In this document: in pieces, positions 25,391 to 32,420 of the stretch
Layout of the letters: each line of letters begins with the position of its first letter
Numbering within the stretch: position 1 is the first letter of the stretch
Made by a program: the position numbers and the translations under genes
Origin: Pontibacter harenae
Lineage (GTDB): Bacteria > Bacteroidota > Bacteroidia > Cytophagales > Hymenobacteraceae
NCBI RefSeq assembly: GCF_020907245.1
Contig: NZ_JAJJWH010000003.1
Location: forward strand, 62,001 to 126,000
DNA: 64,000 nt
Reading direction: 5' to 3'
The notes under the pieces: generated by a model
Databases searched by the model: none
Told to the model about the DNA's origin: nothing
Seen by the model: the letters and a program-made list of their open reading frames with translations, nothing else

Positions 25391-26350
25391 ATGAAAGAGT
25401 ACACATATTCAGAGAAAAAAGACACACGTTCTGGCTTTGGCGCTGGTCTACTGGAACTTGGCCGAACTAACCCAAATGTAGTTGCCCTTTGCGCTGATTT
25501 GGTTGGCTCACTTAAAATGGGAGATTTCATCAAGGAAAATCCTGAGCGTTTCTACCAAGTAGGTATTGCAGAGGCCAACATGATGAGCTTGGCGGCAGGC
25601 ATGACAATAGGTGGCAAAATTCCTTTCACAGGTACTTTCGCTAACTTTTCTACTGGCCGTGTGTACGATCAGATTCGCCAGTCTATTGCCTATTCTGGAA
25701 AGAACGTAAAAATCTGTGCTTCGCATGCTGGCCTAACACTTGGCGAAGACGGAGCTACACACCAGATACTGGAAGACATCGGTATGATGAAAATGCTGCC
25801 ACACATGACAGTAATCAACCCTTGCGATTATAACCAGACAAAAGCTGCCACAATAGCCATTGCTGAACACGTCGGCCCAGTTTACCTGCGTTTTGGCCGT
25901 CCAGTAATTCCAATTTTCACACCAGCTGATCAAAAGTTTGTGATCGGCAAAGCCGTTATGTTAAATGAAGGTACCGACGTAAGTATCTTCGCAACAGGCC
26001 ACTTGGTTTGGAAAGCGATATTGGCAGGCAAGATTCTGGAGGAAAAAGGAATCAGCGCAGAAATCATCAATATCCACACCATCAAACCTTTAGATGAAGA
26101 GGCTATTCTAGCTTCAGTTGCTAAAACGAAGTGTGTGGTAAGTTGCGAAGAGCATAACCGCCTTGGTGGCCTAGGAGACAGCATTGCCCAGGTATTGGTT
26201 AAAAATACGCCGATGCCTATGGAATATGTTGCCGTAAACGATACTTTCGGTGAAAGCGGAACGCCAGACGAGCTAATGGAGAAGTACGGTTTAACCGAAA
26301 ACGACATTGTTGCTGCAGCTGAACGTGCTATTGCAAGAAAAAACGCCTAA
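25391..26350 (+). CDS. Transketolase, C-terminal (pyrimidine-binding) subunit
   Basis: 319 residues. Landmarks are GFGAGLLELGRTNPNVVALCADL (about residues 16-38), RFYQVGIAEANMMSLAAGM with the catalytic Glu of the Pyr domain (about 54-72), FANFSTGRVYDQIRQSIAYSG, SHAGLTLGEDGATHQ (about 114) and the C-terminal domain near CVVSCEEHNRLGGLGDSIA. It pairs with the N-terminal subunit to transfer two-carbon units between sugar phosphates. The ATG follows the VWA stop codon with no gap, so it is probably translated by re-initiation. A strong terminator closes the operon. Confidence 0.95.
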   Translation: MKEYTYSEKKDTRSGFGAGLLELGRTNPNVVALCADLVGSLKMGDFIKENPERFYQVGIAEANMMSLAAGMTIGGKIPFTGTFANFSTGRVYDQIRQSIAYSGKNVKICASHAGLTLGEDGATHQILEDIGMMKMLPHMTVINPCDYNQTKAATIAIAEHVGPVYLRFGRPVIPIFTPADQKFVIGKAVMLNEGTDVSIFATGHLVWKAILAGKILEEKGISAEIINIHTIKPLDEEAILASVAKTKCVVSCEEHNRLGGLGDSIAQVLVKNTPMPMEYVAVNDTFGESGTPDELMEKYGLTENDIVAAAERAIARKNA

Positions 26351-26374
26351 TCTATTTCATAGCCTATAGCTACC

Positions 26375-26413
26375 AAAAGAGGCTGCACTAACTCTAGTGC
26401 AGCCTCTTTTTTT
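26375..26413 (+). terminator. Intrinsic terminator of the transketolase operon
   Basis: Perfect 16-bp stem AAAAGAGGCTGCACTA / TAGTGCAGCCTCTTTT with a 4-nt loop, followed by a run of Ts. Confidence 0.95.
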
Positions 26414-26859
26414 ATTTAAACTGTCCAAAAAAGCAACTTTTTTGCTTTCATAACTATAGCCATTCCTGAACAAGCCGTTGCTAGTTAAATGTTGTACCAC
26501 AGATTCTATTATCTATACTTTAATTAGCATATTTGTAGTTAGGCAGTCCGCTTTCCAGAGAAGCAAATGTTAAGTAGATATTCAGCAGTGGTAACTGTTT
26601 ATAGCATTCTTTATAATCAAGATAAGTAGTTCTAAGTGTGGCAGCAACCATACTGTTTTAAGTCAGCAACAGCAAGTTGCTGTATTACAATATTGAGTCA
26701 TCTGGGTGAATAATACATACTTGTGCTTCACCTATTTACAACTAGAATTAGGTAGCAACAAATCTTTAATCACATCTAAATCTATGTTACATAATTTTTT
26801 AATATGCCGCAGCACAATACACCAGCTTACAATTTGACTACCAGCTGCTATTATACAAA
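26414..26859. other. AT-rich intergenic region upstream of the ECF sigma operon
   Basis: About 445 bp without a credible open frame. I see a near-match -7 element (CATATTTG, about 26528) and a short hairpin CAGCAAC...GTTGCTG (about 26666-26684). This may be a long leader or hold regulatory sites of the sigma operon. No known riboswitch pattern was recognised. Confidence 0.5.
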
Positions 26860-27399
26860 GTGGAAGATAAAGAGCTTTTAGAGAAATTTGCACAACCAGA
26901 AAGTCGGAATCTGGCTTTTAACCAACTTGTTCGGAAGTATCAGCAAAAAATTTACTGGCACATCCGCAAGATGGTTATTGACCATGATGACGCCGATGAC
27001 CTTACGCAGGAAGTTTTTGTTAAGGTTTGGAAAAACCTGGAGAACTTCCGTAAGGATGCGCAGCTCTATACCTGGATCTACCGTATTGCCACCAACGAAT
27101 GCCTTTCCTTCTTATCAAGTAAAAAAAGAAAATTTTTCTTACCTATAAATGATGTAGCTGCGGAGCTTGCAGAAAAAATTGATACTTCGCCAGACATTTC
27201 GGGAGACGAGATACAATTAAAACTACAGAAAGCACTCCTGCGCCTTCCTGATAAACAACGCATCGTATTTAACATGAAATACTACGATGACCTGAAATAT
27301 GAAGAAATTTCTGAAATTTTAGGCACCTCTGTAGGCGCTTTAAAGGCCTCTTATCACATAGCTGTAAAAAAAATTGAAGAATTTATCAAGCAGGATTAA
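26860..27399 (+). CDS. ECF-type RNA polymerase sigma factor
   Basis: 179 residues, start GTG. Sigma region 2 is clear: FNQLVRKYQQKIYWHIRKMV, DADDLTQEVFVKVWKNLENF (about residues 46-65, the usual D-D-L-T-Q-E-V-F core) and YTWIYRIATNECLSFL. Region 4 (about 125-175) has LPDKQRIVFNMKYYDDLKYEEISEILGTSVGALKASYHIAVKKIEEF, a helix-turn-helix for -35-type recognition. It directs transcription of a stress or envelope regulon. A membrane protein that could act as its anti-sigma factor follows 36 bp downstream, and then a CpxP/Spy-like protein. Confidence 0.94.
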   Translation: MEDKELLEKFAQPESRNLAFNQLVRKYQQKIYWHIRKMVIDHDDADDLTQEVFVKVWKNLENFRKDAQLYTWIYRIATNECLSFLSSKKRKFFLPINDVAAELAEKIDTSPDISGDEIQLKLQKALLRLPDKQRIVFNMKYYDDLKYEEISEILGTSVGALKASYHIAVKKIEEFIKQD

Positions 27400-27435
27400 A
27401 CTTTATCTTGTAACTTATATCTAACAGGTACGAAT

Positions 27436-27879
27436 ATGGCAGATATGAAAAAAGAATTTGAGTTGGAAGGCATGCCTAGGCAAAATGTGTATCAGGTACC
27501 TGATGGTTATTTCGACCGTTTGCCGATGCACATTATGGAACGTACTGCTGCTAAACAGGCTCCCGAAAGTGTGTTACAGCCGCACCTATGGAAAATGATG
27601 CGCCCATTATTTGCGCCTTTGGTTTTACTGCTGGTTTTTGCTGGGGTCTACTTTTTTAATGTAGCGTCTGAGCCACAACCTCCTGTTGCCAACTTCGCAA
27701 GTTTGCACGAAGCTGAAATCATGGACTACCTTGATGATCATGCTAAGTTAGAAACTGCCGACTTCGCTGAACTTACCTCTTTTGCTGGACCAGAATTAGC
27801 CGCTGAATTTTTAAATGTGAGCTCAATTGCTGCCGAGGAAGAGTTGGAGTATTATAGGCTAGATGATCTTACTTATTAA
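27436..27879 (+). CDS. Single-pass membrane protein, putative anti-sigma partner
   Basis: 147 residues with one transmembrane segment (about 56-74, LFAPLVLLLVFAGVYFF). The cytoplasmic N-terminal part (about 1-50) contains VPDGYFDRLPMHIMER, a motif common in small Bacteroidota proteins found right after ECF sigma genes. The periplasmic part is acidic and helical (EIMDYLDDHAKLETADFAEL and AAEEELEYYRLDDLTY). There is no zinc-finger anti-sigma motif (HxxxCxxC), so an anti-sigma role rests on position and topology only. The stop overlaps the upstream extension of the next frame, and the next ATG lies 7 bp on. Confidence 0.75.
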   Translation: MADMKKEFELEGMPRQNVYQVPDGYFDRLPMHIMERTAAKQAPESVLQPHLWKMMRPLFAPLVLLLVFAGVYFFNVASEPQPPVANFASLHEAEIMDYLDDHAKLETADFAELTSFAGPELAAEFLNVSSIAAEEELEYYRLDDLTY

Positions 27880-27886
27880 TTCACCC

Positions 27887-28333
27887 ATGAAACAATTAAC
27901 ATTATTGTTGCTTCTTTTCGCATTTACCTTTGCAGGAAATTCGGCTATGGCCCAGGATTCACGCAGGGAAAATGTGGAGGCAGCGAAAATTGCTTTTCTT
28001 ACCGATAAAATGGGGTTAACTCCAGACCAATCGCAGAAGTTTTGGCCTATGTACAAAGAGTACGATGCTAAACGAAGAGAATTACACATGGCGTACCGAA
28101 AGGGCTACCACCACAATGTAAATGAACTCAGCGACCAGCAAGCCAAAGCTAGAGTGGACGAAATGTTTGCTATGCGCGAAAAAGAACTGAGCCTTGAAAA
28201 AGAGTATGCTACTAAATATCAGCGTGTAATCAGCACCAAGCAGTTGATTACTTTGTACCGTGCAGAAAGGGAATTCACAAAACTACTGCTTAAGAGACTG
28301 GATGATAGAAGAGGTAGAGCAACCCAGGAGTAA
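27887..28333 (+). CDS. Periplasmic CpxP/Spy-like (LTXXQ-type) protein
   Basis: 148 residues with a signal peptide (LTLLLLLFAFTFAGNSAMAQ). The mature protein is entirely helical and highly charged: FLTDKMGLTPDQSQKFWPMYKEYDAKRRELH (the L-T-P-D-Q sequence of the LTXXQ group, about residues 43-50), then LSDQQAKARVDEMFAMREKELSLEKEY. Such proteins sense misfolded envelope proteins or metals, or act as chaperones in the periplasm. The start at 27887 fits the signal peptide; an in-frame ATG at 27863 lies inside the upstream gene. It is the third gene of the sigma operon, which fits an extracytoplasmic stress circuit. Confidence 0.88.
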   Translation: MKQLTLLLLLFAFTFAGNSAMAQDSRRENVEAAKIAFLTDKMGLTPDQSQKFWPMYKEYDAKRRELHMAYRKGYHHNVNELSDQQAKARVDEMFAMREKELSLEKEYATKYQRVISTKQLITLYRAEREFTKLLLKRLDDRRGRATQE

Positions 28334-28359
28334 TAGCTCTTTGTTCTAATACACGTTAA

Positions 28360-28397
28360 CAAGAAAGGGACTGCTAAAATAAGCAGTCCCTTTCTTG
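28360..28397. terminator. Bidirectional terminator
   Basis: Perfect 16-bp stem CAAGAAAGGGACTGCT / AGCAGTCCCTTTCTTG between the convergent sigma operon and pepE. Confidence 0.92.
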
Positions 28398-28418
28398 TGT
28401 TAGCAGCTTTCGTAAAAG

Positions 28419-29138
28419 CTACACTGCCTCCATCAGGAAAGCAATATCGTCGCCTGCCTTAAACTCCATCGGCTTTTGCCCCTGCAAAAAGATACGGGCA
28501 GAAAGGCTTCCTAATAACGAAATTTTATCTCCCGTAATACGCAGCATACTGCCCTCGCGCAAACCTACTACAGGCTGCCTGTTATGTATATGAAACTCAT
28601 TAATCCTGGTTTCACGGGTCTCTCCCATATGCGTAGAGTTAGGTTCAGGGTCCTGGTAGTGTGGGTTAATGTTAAACGGGACCAGTTGCAGTGCATCGAA
28701 GGTCTTAGGAAACACGATGGGCATATCGTTGGTGGTGCCAATGGTCTTGCCTGCTACATTTGTACCAGCACTGGTACCCATATAAGGCATTCCCTTTTCA
28801 ACACGCTCCTGCAGCGGCTTAACTAGCTTGTTGGCATACAACTGCCTTAACAGCAGAAAAGTATTTCCTCCACCTATAAACACTGCTTCGGCATCGTTTA
28901 CGGCTGCAACAGCGTCTTTAGCTTCGTGTACGCCTGTTACAGAAATCCCCCATTTTGCGAAAGCTTCATTTACCTTGGCTGTATAAGCTGCATGCGAAAT
29001 ACCGCTGGGGCGAGCGTATGGTATAAATAAAATACTTGTCTTTCCCTGCAATAGCGCCTGTACCTCCTGCGCTGCATGCTCTAGGTAGCCTGTGCCATGC
29101 GTAGTAGAGGTGCTGATTAAAAGTAAATTCCTGCTCAT
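28419..29138 (-). CDS. pepE: Dipeptidase E (peptidase family S51)
   Basis: 239 residues matching PepE. It begins LLLISTSTTHGTGYLEHAAQEV. The nucleophile elbow is GTSAGTNVAG (Ser about 122), and the His and acidic partners lie in FNINPHYQDP (about 155-164). HMGETRETRINEFHIHN follows as in known PepE proteins. It splits Asp-X dipeptides in the cytoplasm. It is a single gene that shares a bidirectional terminator with the sigma operon. Confidence 0.95.
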   Translation of the reverse strand: MSRNLLLISTSTTHGTGYLEHAAQEVQALLQGKTSILFIPYARPSGISHAAYTAKVNEAFAKWGISVTGVHEAKDAVAAVNDAEAVFIGGGNTFLLLRQLYANKLVKPLQERVEKGMPYMGTSAGTNVAGKTIGTTNDMPIVFPKTFDALQLVPFNINPHYQDPEPNSTHMGETRETRINEFHIHNRQPVVGLREGSMLRITGDKISLLGSLSARIFLQGQKPMEFKAGDDIAFLMEAV

Positions 29139-29248
29139 AATTTTATTCTTTCCTCAAAAGTATAGAATAAAGCCGTGAGAGTAAAAATATACTTCAGCTA
29201 GTAGAAAATAAGAGAAACTTTGATGAAGGGTAAATAAAACCTGTACCG

Positions 29249-29515
29249 CTACTTTTCTTTGTTGATAGACAGTTTTAGTTTGATTGTCTCTGCATAAGGG
29301 TCTAACCCATTGTAGGAGGTAAGGGCGCGTATGAGGCCAATAGATTTCAAATCGTACAAAAACCAGATCTCTACATAATAGTCGTGGAGCCAGTAGAGGT
29401 CAATTTTACACCAGCCCTTGATCCGATGGTGCAGATAATGGCCTTCATTCAAGGCTAGTTCGGCCTGTAGTTTAGGCGGTAAATTATTGAAGTCCTCAGC
29501 ACTAATCATTCTCAT
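29249..29515 (-). CDS. Small conserved hypothetical protein
   Basis: 88 residues, soluble, unassigned. The N-terminus (MISAEDFNNLPPKLQAELALNEGHYL) is a helical region typical of a small protein group in Hymenobacteraceae-like bacteria. The rest is beta-rich and aromatic (WCKIDLYWLHDYYVEIWFLYD), ending in a strand plus a short tail. The frame opens with two candidate Mets (29515 and 29509), and I cannot choose between them. It is probably real because of its ordered hydrophobic pattern and its own upstream terminator. Function unknown. Confidence 0.6.
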   Translation of the reverse strand: MRMISAEDFNNLPPKLQAELALNEGHYLHHRIKGWCKIDLYWLHDYYVEIWFLYDLKSIGLIRALTSYNGLDPYAETIKLKLSINKEK

Positions 29516-29543
29516 CGGGTACTACGCAAACCAACATATTATA

Positions 29544-29569
29544 AAAAAGGCTGCCGAAGCAGCCTTTTT
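29544..29569. terminator. Bidirectional intrinsic terminator
   Basis: AAAAAGGCTGC-CGAA-GCAGCCTTTTT has a short stable stem with a CGAA tetraloop and A/T runs on both sides. It lies downstream of the hypothetical gene at 29599-29859. Confidence 0.9.
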
Positions 29570-29598
29570 AGTTTAACGGAAATACTTTGCTAAAGATT

Positions 29599-29859
29599 TT
29601 AATTCAAGTGTAAAGTATACATTTCGAAACGATGGGAGGCAAAACTCCAATGCGATGACGACGGGTGTATTTCTACACCATCTTCATCCACTATCGTTAT
29701 GGCAAAACCATCGCCCTGATTAAGTGGTTCGGTAAAATGCTTCACAGGGTATACTCTGCCTTCCTCAATCCATTCTTCTGGGCTGAAGGCTGGCATAGAA
29801 GCGTCTATGCACTTTGCATACACAGCCATATAACTTGGGGGTACAAATAAGTTAACCAT
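29599..29859 (-). CDS. Small conserved hypothetical protein
   Basis: 86 residues from the ATG at 29859 (MVNLFVPPSYMAVYAKCIDAS). The open frame continues to 29919, but the added stretch is Phe/Lys-rich and not protein-like, so I use 29859. The sequence EGRVYPVKHFTEPLNQGDGFAITIVDEDG and EIHPSSSHWSFASHRFEMY suggests a small beta-barrel. Related short proteins occur beside a similar helical/beta protein in Cytophagales. There is no signal or membrane segment. Function unknown. Confidence 0.6.
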   Translation of the reverse strand: MVNLFVPPSYMAVYAKCIDASMPAFSPEEWIEEGRVYPVKHFTEPLNQGDGFAITIVDEDGVEIHPSSSHWSFASHRFEMYTLHLN

Positions 29860-30152
29860 GCTATTCAACGTTTTTTTAAATATAAAAAATTCCTGACAAC
29901 GAAAAAACATCCTGAACACTTTTTTGTGTCCAAAAAGAAAAAGTTATAGTTATTTCAGGTGCTACATGGCTAAAAAAGACGCTCCAAAAAAATGCTTTCC
30001 TCTTCTCTCCTGCTACTGTTATGGTATTAGGCTTAGCCACACAAGACCTAATTTGCTGCTTTAGAATGTTTTTCACTAATGCCTCAGCCACAATGCCTCG
30101 GTGTCCGTAATAAATAATTCAATTAGTTCGAACTCTAACTATAGCAAAAGCT
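29860..30152. other. Intergenic region without a credible gene
   Basis: A minus-strand frame at 29876-30091 is present but lacks a protein-like composition. No RNA structure or clear promoter was recognised. Confidence 0.5.
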
Positions 30153-31232
30153 ATGGATGCAAGCACAAGTAACACCAAAAACAAACACATTTTTATTGCC
30201 GGCCCAGGTGTCTGGGGTATCAAAACCATTTTCGTAAACCTGTTCTTTGTAAGTGAGCCCGACGGATCATGGGTCTTGGTAGACGCAGGTGTGTATGGCT
30301 ACAAGTCCAGGATTAAAGAGGCTGCGGCCGATTTATTTGGGGAAGACAGCCGACCTAAAGCAATTATTCTTACACATGGCCACTTCGATCATATTGGTTC
30401 TGTAAAGGAGCTGGCAAGTGAATGGGATGTCCCTGTATATGCTCACCCATTGGAGCTACCGTACTTAACAGGCAAATCTAGCTATCCGCCACCAGATCCT
30501 ACTGTAGGAGGAGGCGGTATGTCATACATGGCTTTTATGTACCCAAAGAAGCCAATAGATATTACGAACTATGTAGAACTGCTTCCGCCTGACGGGAGCG
30601 TACCTGGTTTGCCAAACTGGCGATGGCTGCATACGCCAGGCCATACAGCAGGGCACGTCTCCCTATTCAGAGAAAGCGACCGCACTTTGATAGCTGGCGA
30701 TGCTTTTATTACCCGCAAAGGCGAATCTGCCACGGCAGTTCTGTCTCAGAAAAAATCAGTACATGGCCCTCCAAGCTATTTCACAACAGACTGGGCCGCC
30801 GCACACCACTCCGTAGAGAACCTGTATAACCTAAACCCACAGATTGCGGCTACAGGGCACGGATTGCCGATGAGTGGGCCTGAACTGAAGGAGCAGTTGG
30901 AAGACCTGGTGCATAACTTCTGGAAAGAGGCTGTACCGTCTACTGGCAGGTATATACATGAACCAGCTGTAACTGACGAACAAGGCGTGATTGCGGTACC
31001 ACCTCCTGTTGAAACTCCTATTCCGAAAGTAATGGCTGTTGTGGGCGTCGCAGCCTTAGCAGGAGCCGCCTTACTGGCTTTGTCTAAGCGCAGCAACCCT
31101 AAAGACAAGCTAAGGTACAAGAAAGACTACAGAGGCCCTGGTTACTCTCATAACAGGCCTATGGCAGGCTTTCCGCCAACCGTAGACCCTGACCATGATG
31201 ACCCGCACACCCACACAAATAATTATCCATGA
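30153..31232 (+). CDS. MBL-fold metallo-hydrolase with C-terminal membrane anchor
   Basis: 359 residues. The metallo-beta-lactamase domain (about 10-240) carries THGHFDHIG (about 73-81, the HxHxDH zinc motif), HTPGHTAGHVSLF (about 160, third His), AGDAFI (about 182, bridging Asp) and ATGHGLPMSG (about 232, last His). A single hydrophobic segment (about 291-310, VMAVVGVAALAGAALLALS) is followed by a basic tail, RSNPKDKLRYKKDYRG, and a His/Asp-rich end. This gives a tail-anchored type topology with the enzyme domain probably cytoplasmic. The substrate is unknown; glyoxalase II-like or lactonase-like activities are possible. Confidence 0.9.
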   Translation: MDASTSNTKNKHIFIAGPGVWGIKTIFVNLFFVSEPDGSWVLVDAGVYGYKSRIKEAAADLFGEDSRPKAIILTHGHFDHIGSVKELASEWDVPVYAHPLELPYLTGKSSYPPPDPTVGGGGMSYMAFMYPKKPIDITNYVELLPPDGSVPGLPNWRWLHTPGHTAGHVSLFRESDRTLIAGDAFITRKGESATAVLSQKKSVHGPPSYFTTDWAAAHHSVENLYNLNPQIAATGHGLPMSGPELKEQLEDLVHNFWKEAVPSTGRYIHEPAVTDEQGVIAVPPPVETPIPKVMAVVGVAALAGAALLALSKRSNPKDKLRYKKDYRGPGYSHNRPMAGFPPTVDPDHDDPHTHTNNYP

Positions 31233-31233
31233 T

Positions 31234-31279
31234 AAAAAGAGAGAGGGCAGTAACTGACGCTACTGCCCTCTCTCTTTTT
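31234..31279. terminator. Strong bidirectional terminator
   Basis: Perfect 19-bp stem AAAAAGAGAGAGGGCAGTA / TACTGCCCTCTCTCTTTTT with an 8-nt loop, between convergent genes. Confidence 0.95.
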
Positions 31280-31292
31280 TAAACTCTTCTTT

Positions 31293-31481
31293 TTAATCAT
31301 TCTTGTAGTTCGATCTGCCAGAGCCGCTTTTATTACCGCCTCCGTCCTGTTTGTTTACGGTGGCCCAAGCTCGCTTTTCTGCTTCTTCGTGGCTAACGCC
31401 GCGGTCTTCGTAACTATCTTCTATATGCTGCGCTTTACGCTTTTGCTTATCTGTGTAAGCAGATTTATCTCCTTGTGACAT
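31293..31481 (-). CDS. Small basic protein of the kind annotated as plasmid stabilization protein
   Basis: 62 residues: GDKSAYTDKQKRKAQHIEDSYEDRGVSHEEAEKRAWATVNKQDGGG. This pattern (T-D-K-Q-K-R-x-A-x-H-I-E, then RAWATVNKxxGGG) is a widespread small family often labelled plasmid stabilization protein without experimental support. It is highly charged and probably DNA- or RNA-associated. It does not indicate a plasmid here. It is monocistronic, with the terminator at 31234-31279. Confidence 0.85.
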   Translation of the reverse strand: MSQGDKSAYTDKQKRKAQHIEDSYEDRGVSHEEAEKRAWATVNKQDGGGNKSGSGRSNYKND

Positions 31482-31632
31482 TATATTCTACTTTATAGTT
31501 GAACATCTATTCTGAGCTACAACAGCTTTAAGCTCTCTTAATTTTACGATTCAAAGCAGCTTTGTGTACAAGTTTTCTTACTTCTTGCCCTGTCTCATTC
31601 TCATAATGCGTTCTACTTAATACTATCCTTGT

Positions 31633-31640
31633 TACATTTG
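31633..31640 (+). promoter_or_regulatory. Bacteroidota -7 element TACATTTG upstream of the Dph6-like gene
   Basis: A perfect TAnnTTTG 40 bp before the ATG at 31680. It supports 31680 over the in-frame upstream start at 31629. Confidence 0.55.
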
Positions 31641-31679
31641 CCGCATAAGCTCTTGTTCAGTCGTAAAAATGTTAAGCCA

Positions 31680-32405
31680 ATGAAATCTGTCTTTAACTGG
31701 AGTGGTGGTAAGGATTCTGCCCTGTGCCTGCACAAGGTATTGCAAGAGGGTACTTATAAAATAGAAACACTTCTCACTACACTTAGCCAAACCCACCACC
31801 GCATAACGATGCATGGGGTTAGGCAGGATTTACTCGAGCAACAGGCGAAGAGTATTGGTATTCCCCTCCAAAAACTGTATATGCCTGAGGGAGCCAGTAT
31901 GGCGGCTTATAACCAGCTGATGCAGGCTGCCTTTGAAATGCATCGTACCCAAGGCGTAACACACGCCATATTCGGAGACATTAACCTGGAGGACCTACGA
32001 CAGTACCGCGAAAAGGAGTTGCAAAAAGTAAGTATAGAAGCCGTTTTTCCGTTGTGGGGCAAACCTACGCCAGAGCTTGTAAGGGAGTTTATACAGCTTG
32101 GCTACAAAGCAGTAGTAGTAGCGGTTAACGCGCGGCTTTTAGATAGCTCTTTTACAGGACGAGAGTTGGATGAGCAGTTTATACTTGACTTACCCGAAAA
32201 TGTAGATCCGTGCGGAGAAAATGGAGAGTTTCACACATTTGTGTACGACGGGCCGATTTTTAAAGAGCCTATTAAGTTTGAACTGGGCGAACGTGTGCTA
32301 AAGACCTATGGCGCCACAGCCAATGAAAACGATAATTGCTTTGATAAAGAAGCAAAGCCAAACTATGACACAGGTTTCTGGTTTTGTGATTTGCTTCCTG
32401 CCTAG
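31680..32405 (+). CDS. Dph6-related ATP pyrophosphatase (diphthine-ammonia ligase family)
   Basis: 241 residues from the ATG at 31680. The PP-loop NWSGGKDSALCLHKVL is at residues 5-20, the family motif GDINLEDLRQYRE lies near 100, and CGENGEFHTFVYDGP near 180 is diagnostic of the Dph6/MJ0570 group. Archaeal and eukaryotic relatives amidate diphthine on EF-2, but bacteria lack diphthamide. The bacterial substrate is therefore not known and the common annotation is probably wrong in detail. It is a single gene, convergent with the PAS histidine kinase. Confidence 0.88.
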   Translation: MKSVFNWSGGKDSALCLHKVLQEGTYKIETLLTTLSQTHHRITMHGVRQDLLEQQAKSIGIPLQKLYMPEGASMAAYNQLMQAAFEMHRTQGVTHAIFGDINLEDLRQYREKELQKVSIEAVFPLWGKPTPELVREFIQLGYKAVVVAVNARLLDSSFTGRELDEQFILDLPENVDPCGENGEFHTFVYDGPIFKEPIKFELGERVLKTYGATANENDNCFDKEAKPNYDTGFWFCDLLPA

Positions 32406-32420
32406 GCCTTGTTACATAGA

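Noticed and set aside
29876-30091. 71-codon minus-strand frame
   Set aside because: Aromatic-rich random-looking sequence without a conserved pattern; overlaps the 5' region of the small hypothetical gene.
31293-31481. Evidence for a plasmid origin of the window
   Set aside because: The plasmid stabilization label for this small family is not supported by experiment, and the gene is common on chromosomes next to housekeeping genes.
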